A stretch of DNA of 64,000 bases from DASZVB01 sp036272055 (GTDB taxonomy: Bacteria; Myxococcota_A; Polyangia; Polyangiales; Polyangiaceae): assembly GCA_036272055.1 (NCBI GenBank), contig DATAZL010000078.1, forward strand, positions 1 through 64,000, written 5' to 3'. The notes beneath the pieces were generated by a model. The model made no database searches and had not been told where the DNA came from. It was given only the letters and a program-made list of their open reading frames with translations. Below are positions 1 to 8,400 of the stretch, piece after piece. The position numbers were made by a program, and so were the translations under genes. Positions within the stretch are counted from its first letter, which is position 1; each line of letters starts with the position of its first letter.

Positions 1-330
1 CAAAGCGAGCCCGCGAAGCGGCGGGGGGAGCAGTTCGCCGTAGGCGAAGCTGCGGGGGGCCAAGGCCCCCCGCGAGCAAAGCGAGCCCGCGAAGCGGCGG
101 GGGGAGCAGTTCGCCGTAGGCGAAGCGGCGGGCGGCCAAGGCCCCCCGCGAGCAAAGCGAGCCCGCGAAGCGGCGGGGGGAGCAGTTCGCCGTAGGCGAA
201 GCTGCGGGGGGCCAAGGCCCCCCGCGAGCAAAGCGAGCCCGCGAAGCGGCGGGGGGAGCAGTTCGCCGTAGGCGAAGCTGCGGGGGGAGCAGTTCGCCGT
301 AGGCGAAGCTGCGGGGGGCCAAGGCCCCCC
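1..330 (-). repeat. 76-bp GC-rich tandem repeat array abutting the thiE stop codon
   Basis: Four near-identical units start at positions 1, 77, 153 and 229, an exact 76-bp period. The last copy carries an extra partial duplication. On the minus strand each unit reads as three modules: an 18-bp near-palindrome GGGGGGCCTTGGCCCCCC (M1), a TTCGCC/GGCGAA hairpin followed by a C run (M2), and a CGC-rich stretch ending near GCTCGC (M3). The first M1 starts directly at the thiE TAG stop. The same modules recur near 10.7, 27.0, 27.85, 29.8 and 45.3-45.5 kb. The array runs off the left edge of the window, so its full length is unknown. The units are contiguous, with no unique spacers. Confidence 0.9.
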
Positions 331-956
331 TAGAACACCGCGGACAGTTCCGCTACGCGGGCAGTGACGGCGGAGAGACCGGCGGGGGGCAGGAGGGCGC
401 TGATGACGGCGGCGAGGTCCGCGAAGCGGGCGACCTCGTGGGCTCTTGCGACGTCGATGCCGCCGATCGCGACGAGAGGCACTCCGGCGGCACGCGCGCG
501 CGCCGCGGCGGCGGCGAGGCCTTCGAGGCCGACGACGGGGTCGGGGTTCGCCTTGGACGCGGTCGCGTAGACGGGGCCGTAGGCGACGTAGTCGGGCTTC
601 GCGGCGAGCGCGGCTCCGAGCTGCGCAGGGTCGTGCGTCGAGACGCCGACCCTGCGCGACGGCGCGAAGGCACGGACGTCTACCACCGGCGCGTCCATCT
701 GCCCGACGTGGACGCCAGCGGCGTGCGCGAGAACGGCGAGATCGGGCCGATCGTTCGCGAAGAGGGGCACGCCGGCGCGGGCACAGAGCGGCGCGAGCGC
801 CTGGAGGGTCCGGAGGACGGCACGCGGGGCGTCGTTCTTGGCCCGGAGCTGCAGGGCCGCCGGTTTCCCCGCCAGAACCGCCTCCGCGAAGGGCAAGAGC
901 GGTACTCCCGCCGTGTTCAGGAAATCGACGTCGACGATGGCATAGAGGCCGCGCAT
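330..956 (-). CDS. thiE: Thiamine-phosphate synthase (ThiE)
   Basis: This 208-residue protein has the TIM-barrel signature of thiamine-phosphate synthase. ThiE joins hydroxymethylpyrimidine diphosphate to the thiazole phosphate to give thiamine monophosphate. Visible motifs in order are LQLRAKN (diphosphate and substrate binding), FANDRPDLA, VHVGQ, VSTHDPAQL, YGPVYATASKANPDPVVG and the phosphate-binding AIGGI near the C-terminus. The length is normal for the family. No other thiamine gene lies beside it in the window. It is divergent from the next gene, with about 50 bp between starts. Its TAG stop is fused to the first module of the repeat array, which may act as a transcription terminator. 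Confidence 0.92.
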   Translation of the reverse strand: MRGLYAIVDVDFLNTAGVPLLPFAEAVLAGKPAALQLRAKNDAPRAVLRTLQALAPLCARAGVPLFANDRPDLAVLAHAAGVHVGQMDAPVVDVRAFAPSRRVGVSTHDPAQLGAALAAKPDYVAYGPVYATASKANPDPVVGLEGLAAAAARARAAGVPLVAIGGIDVARAHEVARFADLAAVISALLPPAGLSAVTARVAELSAVF

Positions 957-1009
957 GCGGCGTTCAGTCTAACCTAGAGCCCGGTTGCGGCCCGAATGAG
1001 GGATGGGAT

Positions 1010-2221
1010 ATGGGTGCGAGCATGCCGGTCAGTCCACGTCTCTTGCTGGGGCTCGTCGCGAGCCTCACGCTCGGCGCGCTACCGGCAAGGGCCGCCCCCC
1101 ACGCCAAGGCGAAGGCACCCGAAGCGCCCGTCCTGCCGCCCGTGGCGCTGAAGCTCGAGGTCATCGAGAACGGGCCAGACGACCAGTGGCGTCTCAAGAT
1201 CACCAACACGTCGTCCGGCGTCGTCGACGTGGCGGACGAGCTGCGGCTCCTCTGGCTCGAGGTGTCGCTCCCCGGTCAGTCGAAGCCGAGGGTCTGCAAG
1301 CTCCCGGCGGAGCTCGTGCCGACCGCGACGACCGAGGACACGACGGAAGAGCTCGACCCGGGTGAGACCCTCGAGCGCCGGTTCGACCCGCGCTTTTACT
1401 GCTTCAGCCCCGACAAGCAAGAGGTGCTCGTCCCGACTGCACAGGTGACGCCGCACTACGGCTGGCCCGACAAGACGAAGCGCGTCTGGCACAAGGGGCA
1501 CATGGAGGAGCAGGTGCTCCCCGCCGTGCAACCCTTCGTGGCAAAGCCCGAGGACGCGCGCGCCGAAGGTCCGGCAAAGAACCTGGTCGGAAACCCCGTC
1601 ATCCTGGACTCGCGCTACGCCGCGTGGGCAATGGACCCCGCGAACCCCAACGAGGACGAGGGGGACGATCCGGCGCTCGAGATGGTGCGCGGCTCCGACG
1701 CGAGAACGGAGCTCAACGTGAGCGCGTCGATCCGCGTGCGCAACCCGAGCACGAGCAAGCTCGCGGTGTTCGTGCGGCGAGAGCTCATCACGTTCGAGGT
1801 GCTGACGCCGCGCGGAACGGTGACGTGCGCATCGGAGCCCGACAAGCGGAACCCCGATCGGCGCGCGTACACCACGCTGTCGCCGCACGCGTCCATGAAG
1901 CTCGTGAGTCGCCTGGTCGAGCTCTGTCCCCGCGGGACGTTTGCGAAGTCGGGGCTCTACCTGATCCACGCGCGCTTCGATGCCGACGCGATCGCCGACG
2001 GCTCCGACTTCGACATCGACGCCTTCACCGGCTCGCTGCACACCGGGCGCCCCGTCCCCGTGCGCGTCCGCCACACGATCCACATCACGCCCAACCGCGG
2101 CGTGAGCCCGCCCGGAGTCGCAACCATGGCCGCCATGTCGCAGCCACAGATGCCGCCCGGCGCGGTCCCCCCGCCCCCTCCCCCGCCTCCCCCTCCGCCG
2201 CCCGAACCCCCGCCCCAGTAA
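1010..2221 (+). CDS. Secreted hypothetical protein with polyproline C-terminus
   Basis: I do not recognise this 403-residue protein. The ATG at 1010 follows GAGGG at good spacing; an ATG at 1022 is an alternative. The N-terminus is a clear signal peptide (LLLGLVASLTLGALPARA, then APHAK), so the protein is exported. The body contains two stretches that look like immunoglobulin-like or intracellular-proteinase-inhibitor-type beta domains (KLEVIENGPDDQWRLKITN and LNVSASIRVRNPSTSKLAVF). Four cysteines (CKLP, CFSP, CASE, LCPRG) could form disulfides. The last 25 or so residues are almost pure proline. A GCCGCG-TGG-CGCGGC hairpin follows the stop at 2223-2237. Function unknown. Confidence 0.75.
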   Translation: MGASMPVSPRLLLGLVASLTLGALPARAAPHAKAKAPEAPVLPPVALKLEVIENGPDDQWRLKITNTSSGVVDVADELRLLWLEVSLPGQSKPRVCKLPAELVPTATTEDTTEELDPGETLERRFDPRFYCFSPDKQEVLVPTAQVTPHYGWPDKTKRVWHKGHMEEQVLPAVQPFVAKPEDARAEGPAKNLVGNPVILDSRYAAWAMDPANPNEDEGDDPALEMVRGSDARTELNVSASIRVRNPSTSKLAVFVRRELITFEVLTPRGTVTCASEPDKRNPDRRAYTTLSPHASMKLVSRLVELCPRGTFAKSGLYLIHARFDADAIADGSDFDIDAFTGSLHTGRPVPVRVRHTIHITPNRGVSPPGVATMAAMSQPQMPPGAVPPPPPPPPPPPPEPPPQ

Positions 2222-2222
2222 C

Positions 2223-2237
2223 GCCGCGTGGCGCGGC
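2223..2237. terminator. Short GC hairpin after the secreted hypothetical gene
   Basis: GCCGCG and CGCGGC arms with a 3-nt loop lie one base after the stop at 2221. There is no U tract, so this is only a possible terminator. The rest of the 212-bp convergent gap to the SDR gene shows nothing recognisable. Confidence 0.35.
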
Positions 2238-2433
2238 CTGGGCGGATCGATTCGGGACCCTTCACCGCGTTCTGCGAGTGGGGTCTCGCGGGAAATTTTG
2301 CGGCGCACCTTCAGAGGTACATCGCAAACTTTTCCTCAGAAAGGGTCACGCGATGCGGCGCCAGGAGCCGAACGCCTAGCGCCGAACGCGCCGACCCGCC
2401 GACGCTGGGCGACGAGGAGGGAGCCCTGATCCT

Positions 2434-3201
2434 TTATCCGGCGATGGTCGAGCCGCCGTCGACGACTATGGTCTGGCCGGTGATGAACGAGCCGGCGCGG
2501 GAACCGAGGAGGACGGCTGCGCCGGCGATCTCGTCGGGTTCGCCGATGCGACGGAGGGGGTAGGAACCGACGGCGCGCTCGTACGTGGCGGGGTTCTCCC
2601 AGAGGGCGCGCGCGAAATCGGTGCGGACGAGCCCCGGTGCGATGGTGTTCACGCGCACGTTGCTCGGGCCCCATTCGACGGCGAGGTTTCGCGCCATCTG
2701 CATGTCGGCGGCCTTGCTGATGCCGTAAGCGCCGAGCACCGTCGAGCCCTTCAAGCCGCCGATCGAGGAGACGATGATGACCGCGCCGTCACGGCGCGCG
2801 GCCATCGCCGGGATCACCATCTGGCAGAGCCAGTGATTGCTCCGGATATTGCTGTTCATCACCTTCTCGAAGGCGCTGTCCGGGATCTCCTGGCTGGCCC
2901 CGTAGTGCGGGTTCACCGCGGCGTTGCACACGAGGACGTCGATGCCGACGTAGGCCTTGCGGGCCTCGAGGACGAGGGTCTCGAGATCTTCCTTGCTCGC
3001 GATGTTGCACGGGATCGCCGTGGCCTCACCGCCCGCTTCGCGAATCTTCCCGACGACGGCCTCACAGGCGTCGAGCTTGCGACTCGAGACGATGACCTTC
3101 GCGCCGTGCTCCGCCATGCGCTCGGCGATCGCGCGACCGATGCCGCGCGACGAGCCGGTGACGAGGGCAACCTTGCCCGTCATGTCGAAGAGCGTCGACA
3201 T
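2434..3201 (-). CDS. Short-chain dehydrogenase/reductase (SDR), FabG-like
   Basis: This 255-residue classical SDR probably oxidises or reduces a hydroxy/keto acyl-CoA or related intermediate with NAD(P). The cofactor motif TGSSRGIG lies near residues 14-21. The usual NNAG is CNAA here, the catalytic serine is in IIVSSIGG, and the YxxxK motif is YGISK. The C-terminus GQTIVVDGGSTIAG is typical of FabG-like enzymes. The start ATG shares one base with the TGA stop of the fadJ-like gene (TGATG), so the two are probably translationally coupled. It is the last gene of the minus-strand acyl-CoA block, which argues for a role in beta-oxidation or the same pathway. Exact substrate unknown. Confidence 0.88.
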   Translation of the reverse strand: MSTLFDMTGKVALVTGSSRGIGRAIAERMAEHGAKVIVSSRKLDACEAVVGKIREAGGEATAIPCNIASKEDLETLVLEARKAYVGIDVLVCNAAVNPHYGASQEIPDSAFEKVMNSNIRSNHWLCQMVIPAMAARRDGAVIIVSSIGGLKGSTVLGAYGISKAADMQMARNLAVEWGPSNVRVNTIAPGLVRTDFARALWENPATYERAVGSYPLRRIGEPDEIAGAAVLLGSRAGSFITGQTIVVDGGSTIAG

Positions 3202-5315
3202 CAGGAGGCGTCTTTCTCGGCGTCGAAGTCGGCGAACGTGCGGCCCTCTCCCGCGAGCTTCTCGAGGAGCTTCGACGGCGTCCACACCTTGCCGTGCTTC
3301 TCTTGAAGGGCCTTCACCCGCTCGAGCACCTTGGGCAAGCCCACGGTGTCGGCGTAGAACATCGGACCGCCGCGGTGCGCCGGGAAGCCGTATCCGTTGA
3401 TCCACACCGTGTCGATGTCGGACGCGCGGAGCGCGATCTTCTCGTCGAGGATCTTCGCGCCCTCGTTGATGAGCGCGTACATGTTTCTCTCGAGGATCTC
3501 GGCGTCCTCGACCTGACGGCGCTCGATGCCGAGCTCTTTCGAGACCTCGACGATGATCTTCTCGACCTCGGGGTCGTCGATGGGTGTGCGATTTCCCGCT
3601 TCGTATCTGTAGAAGCCGGCGCTCGTCTTCTGTCCGAAGCGGCCCATCTCGGCGAGGCGGTCCGCGACGGCGCCGCTGTAGCGCTCACCGGGCGGCGGCT
3701 TCGGCTGCGCCTTGCGGATGCGCCACCCGACGTCGATACCGGCCAGGTCGCTGGTCGCACACGGCCCCATCGCGAAGCCGAACCCGGTCATCACCTTGTC
3801 GACCTGCGACGGCAGCGCGCCCTCCTGGATGAGGAACTGAGCCTCGCGGTAGTACTGGTGCAGCATCCGGTTGCCGACGAAGCCCTGGCACACGCCGACC
3901 AGGACGCCGACCTTCCCGATGTCCTTCGCGAGCTTCATGCTGGTCGCGACGACCTCCTTGCTCGTCTTCTTGCCGCGCACGATCTCGAGGAGACGCATTA
4001 CGTTCGCGGGGCTGAAGAAGTGGAGACCGATGACCTGCTCGGGTCGCGACGTCGCCGCCGCGATCTGATCGACGTCGAGGGTCGACGTGTTGCTCGCGAG
4101 GATTGTCTCCTTCTTGCAGAGCTTGTCGAGGCGGCCGAAGATCTCGCGCTTCAGGCCCATCTCCTCGAAGACGGCCTCGATGACGAGATCGACGTTGACC
4201 ATCTCGTCCCAGTTGGTGGTGCCGCTGATACGGCCCACGCGAGCGTCCATCTCGGACTGGCTGAGCTTCCCCTTCTTCAGGGTCGCGCCGTAGTTCTTCT
4301 TGATGATGTCGAGGCCCTTGTCGACGAACGATTGCTCGCGGTCGACGAGCACCACGGGGATCCCGGCGTTTGCGAACACCATCGCGATGCCGGCGCCCAT
4401 CGTTCCGGCGCCGATGACGGCCGCCTTCTTCAGCGGCAGAGTCTTCACGTCGCTGCCGACGTCGGGGATCTTTGCGGCTTTCCGCTCGGCGAAGAACACG
4501 TGGCGCATCGCCCGCGACTCGACCGACGCGATCGCCTCGGTGATGAGCCGCCGCTCCTCGGCGAGCCCCTGCTCGAACGGCATCTCGACGGCGGCACGGA
4601 CGGCGTCCACGCAGCGCGCCGGGCCCACGGCGCCGCGCGACTTCTTCTTCGCGTCCTTCTTCGCGTCGTCGAAGAGACCGGGACGGAGCTTCGCGGGATC
4701 GAGGTTCGCGGTGAGATCACGGACCCGCGGGAGCGGGCGCTTCGCCGCGATGCCCGTCGCGAACGCGACGGCGCCTTCGAGCAGATCGCCCTCGACTAGC
4801 TCGTCGACGAGGCCGATGGCCTTCGCCTCTTTCGCCGACACGGGATCTCCTCCGACGATGATCTCGAGCGCCTTCTCGACGCCGACGAGACGCGGCAGAC
4901 GTTGCGTGCCGCCCGCGCCGGGCAGGATCCCGAGCTTCACCTCGGGCAGGCCCACCTTCGCGTCGGTGGACGCGACCCGGTAGTTGCAGCCGAGAGCGAC
5001 CTCGAGCCCGCCGCCGAGGGCGGTACCGTGGATCGCGGCGACGATCGGCTTCGTGCTCTGGTCGTACGACTCGATGACCGACTGGAGACTCGGCTCCCGC
5101 GGCGGCTTGCCGAACTCGGTGATGTCGGCACCGGCGATGAACGTGCGTCCCTTGCAGCGGAGGACGATCGACTCGACGGCTGAGTCGGACAGCGCCTCAC
5201 GGAGCGCGTCGGCGAGGCCGGCGCGAACCGCCTGGCTCAACGCGTTCACCGGGGGGCTGTCGACAGTGATGATTCCGACGGAATTTCGCCGTTCGAAGGC
5301 GACGACACCAGCCAT
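3201..5315 (-). CDS. fadJ: Bifunctional enoyl-CoA hydratase / 3-hydroxyacyl-CoA dehydrogenase
   Basis: This 704-residue fusion carries out the hydration and oxidation steps of beta-oxidation. Residues 1-190 are a crotonase domain (oxyanion motif ALGGGLEVALGC, then GLPEVKLGILPGAGGTQRLP, which holds the second catalytic Glu). A Rossmann NAD domain starts near residue 297 (VIGAGTMGAGIAMVFANAG). It carries the HFFSPANVMRLLEIV segment typical of 3-hydroxyacyl-CoA dehydrogenases. Two C-terminal 3HCDH domains follow (GFVGNRM, GFGFAMGP, GYGFPAHRGGPMFYAD). The ATG at 5315 has GGAGG seven bases upstream, which decides the start. The length suits FadJ or peroxisomal-type multifunctional enzymes. FadJ versus FadB-like cannot be settled by eye. 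It lies 106 bp downstream of the giant carboxylase gene and overlaps the SDR start by one base. Confidence 0.9.
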   Translation of the reverse strand: MAGVVAFERRNSVGIITVDSPPVNALSQAVRAGLADALREALSDSAVESIVLRCKGRTFIAGADITEFGKPPREPSLQSVIESYDQSTKPIVAAIHGTALGGGLEVALGCNYRVASTDAKVGLPEVKLGILPGAGGTQRLPRLVGVEKALEIIVGGDPVSAKEAKAIGLVDELVEGDLLEGAVAFATGIAAKRPLPRVRDLTANLDPAKLRPGLFDDAKKDAKKKSRGAVGPARCVDAVRAAVEMPFEQGLAEERRLITEAIASVESRAMRHVFFAERKAAKIPDVGSDVKTLPLKKAAVIGAGTMGAGIAMVFANAGIPVVLVDREQSFVDKGLDIIKKNYGATLKKGKLSQSEMDARVGRISGTTNWDEMVNVDLVIEAVFEEMGLKREIFGRLDKLCKKETILASNTSTLDVDQIAAATSRPEQVIGLHFFSPANVMRLLEIVRGKKTSKEVVATSMKLAKDIGKVGVLVGVCQGFVGNRMLHQYYREAQFLIQEGALPSQVDKVMTGFGFAMGPCATSDLAGIDVGWRIRKAQPKPPPGERYSGAVADRLAEMGRFGQKTSAGFYRYEAGNRTPIDDPEVEKIIVEVSKELGIERRQVEDAEILERNMYALINEGAKILDEKIALRASDIDTVWINGYGFPAHRGGPMFYADTVGLPKVLERVKALQEKHGKVWTPSKLLEKLAGEGRTFADFDAEKDAS

Positions 5316-5421
5316 GGGATACCTCCAAGATTCGTGAATCGTTCGAGAGTCGCTGTAGCCGTAGGGTGCTTCGGTTTCTACACCGAAGTGCGCGATGAGC
5401 GCGCGCGTGTAGCGCCTGAGC

Positions 5422-8400
5422 TCACTCGCTGAGCCACGACGCGAGCATCTGACGCAGCTCTTTCGGGTCGATGATCGTGTGGAGCGATCCGACCTTCTGT
5501 GCGCGCTCGACGGTGTGCACCGCGTCGAACTCCGCGGCAACGTCCGCCTGCTTCTCGAGCGTCACTTCCTCGATGACGCGGCTCAGGTGCGTGCGCGCGG
5601 CGGCACGGCTCGCTGCGTCACGGCTAGCTTCGAGCTCCGCCCGCGCGGCGTGGACGCGCGCGTCGGCGAGCGCGCGTTTCCGCACGTCGCGACCGAAAAC
5701 GACGGCCGCAGCGGCCGCGCCTCCGATGACCGACGCGTACGAGCCGGCCAGTGCGGCTACCTTCATGCCGTCGTTCAGCTCGTGAGAGAACACGACGTAC
5801 GCGCCACCGTGGTACCTCGTGACGACGACGAACGCGATCTTGCCGCGGAACCGGACCACGGCGCGGGCAATCTCGGCGCCCATCTCGAGGACGCCGCGGC
5901 GCATCGACTCCGGAGACCCGTCGAAGCCGGACAGGTTCGCGAGGATCACCGCGGGGCGGTTGTTGCTCGCGGCGTTGAGCGCGCGGGCGACCTTCTTGGA
6001 CGACGGCGGAAAGAGCGTCGCCGCGGTCCAGGCATTGGGACCGTCGTTCGGCGTGTAGCCGATGCGCGGGAGCTGGTGGCTCTCGACGCCGATGAGCGTC
6101 GCAGGCGCGCCGCCGATGTGGCAATCCCAGACGATCGCGGTCTGTGCGTCGGCCCAGTCCCTCCAGCGCTCGAGGTATCCGCCGTCGACGTCGATCACGG
6201 CGCGCATCACCGAGCGCATCGCGAACGGCCGCTTCCGGCCCGGGTTCTCCTCCGGGGAGAACACGTCGGAGACGTTCTTGAAGCCCTCGGGGCCTTCGTA
6301 CGGGGACAGCGTGAAGTCGCGATCGGCCGGGTCGCGGGTGTCGAACCGGCGCGGACCGGCCTCACCGGGCGCGCGGTAACTGACGGCATAGTGCTCTAGC
6401 AGGATCGCGTAGGCGTCCGACAGGTCGCGAGCCCGGTAATGCGCCTCGCCATTCGGGCCCATGATGCGCTCGTAACCGCCGATGCCGACCTCGTCCTCGG
6501 CGGCCACCCCGCCGGCAAACTGGAGCGCGGCCCTGCCGGTGAGCACCATCGACGCCGCGGGGAGCATCACGAGGATGCCGCGCGTGCCGAGCCCCATCGT
6601 CGCGAGGGCGTCGAAGTAGCTCTGCGCACCGACGTTGACGCCCGGGAGGAGCAAGTTCACCTCGCCGCCGCGGTCGGTGAACGTCACGAGACGGCGGACG
6701 ACTCGCGCCGTCGCGTCGAGGTTCTCGGTGCCGCTGTCCATCGCGATGCGCGCGCCAGCGCTGACCGCGACCCACTCCACCGGGATCTGCTCGCGCTCCG
6801 CGAGATCTATCGCGGCGACGATGCGGTCGCACTCCGCCGCCGACAGCGCGCCCATGTCGAGCGTCGGATCGCTCAGGACGAGCACCCGGCGCATCCCCTC
6901 GGGGTGCTTCCGTGTCGGCGTCGAGATGACGCCCATGACGAGCGCGCAGGTGCTCTTTCCCGGATCGCGCCGGATCGGCACCGCGCGGCCGCCCTCGAGA
7001 TCGTACTCGGTGAACGTGCCGCGACCGGCAGGCTGTCCGATGGACTGCACCGTCGGATCGGCGGCCGCCGTGAAGAGGCGGATGATCTCGTACGGGTACG
7101 TGAGGCCACGCGCGCGGGCCAGCGCGACGCGCCGCTCGTAGGAGCGCGCAGCCTCGAGCGGACGGTTGTGGGGCTCGCGGACGCTCCACTCGACGCGGCC
7201 GCCGGTCGGGTTACCGGCGAGGAGCTCGATCTTCCTCGCCTTGTTCTCTTTCGCGGCGGGGTCGAGGCGCGCGATACGGACGATGACGCGCTCGAGGCCG
7301 AGGTGCCCCGTCTCCGGAGCGAGCCTTCGCATGGCGGTCGCGACGAGCCGCTCGCTCAGCACGACGGGCGGGCGAACGAGCAGATAGAGCCGGTTCCAGT
7401 GGAGTCGCTGCGCGTCTTCGCGCTGGCTCTGGATGGAGCGCATCGCCTCCACCGCGGCGTGGAACTGCTGCTCGAAGGGGGCGATATCCGGATGCTCGGG
7501 CGTGGAGGTCCCGAGGCTCGTGAGCTCGGCAAAGACGAAGAGGCGCTCGTCTCCGCGCCCTTCCCTCGATTTCCCGAAGAGGGCCACGATGCCGTCGAAG
7601 CCCGGCACCTCGATGCGCTCGAGCTCGAAGTGCATCAGGCGCCAGAGCTCGAGCCGCCGTGCCTGCTCGATGGAAAGGCCGAGCGGCTCCGCGAACGGCG
7701 CGAGATCGGTGCCCTCGGGCGGCGGCACCACGGTGAGATCGACGTCGATGCTCGGGGAAATCTCTTTCTCGCGCGCCTTGCGATCGTAGATGAGGAAGCG
7801 CACCTGCGCCGCGAGATCGGAAACGGTGGGTTTCACGGTGCCGCGAAGCATCCAGATCCGGTCGAGGGCGTCCCTGAGCTGCGTGGTCGCTTTGAGGTGG
7901 TCACCTGCCTCGGCGAGGTGCATCGCGAGGTGCAAGAGCGCCGTCGCGAGACGGCTCCGGACGTCGGACGTCGCGCGCGTCGAGTAGAGGCGAAGGACCG
8001 CGCGCTCGAGCGTGTTCGTCGGCTCGAGAGAACGGATGCGATAGTGCTCGAGCGCACGCCGGAGGAGCGCCAGGAAGCCCGGATCGATGCCGGCACCCTT
8101 GGCGACGATGCGGCGCAGGTACATCGCCATGCGCGCGTCGTTGGAAGGACCGAGCTCGTCGGTGCCGACCGTCGTGGGGGCGCGACTGAAGAGGATCTCG
8201 AGGTCGGCATAGAGCTCGAGGCAATACTGGACGAGGGCGCCGAGCTCGTTCCGGAACTCGACACCGACGGTGGCGACGGAGCTCGACAGCGCCTGCACGA
8301 GGTGCGCGGCGCGCGCCGGGCTGACGTCGTAGCCGAGCAGGATGCGCTGCACCTGACTGCGAAGGGCCAGCGCCGCCTCGGAGCGCTCCGACGCCGGGAG

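Noticed and set aside
1..330. CRISPR array
   Set aside because: Units are contiguous, with no unique spacers, and no cas gene is nearby. The repeat is palindrome-rich intergenic DNA.
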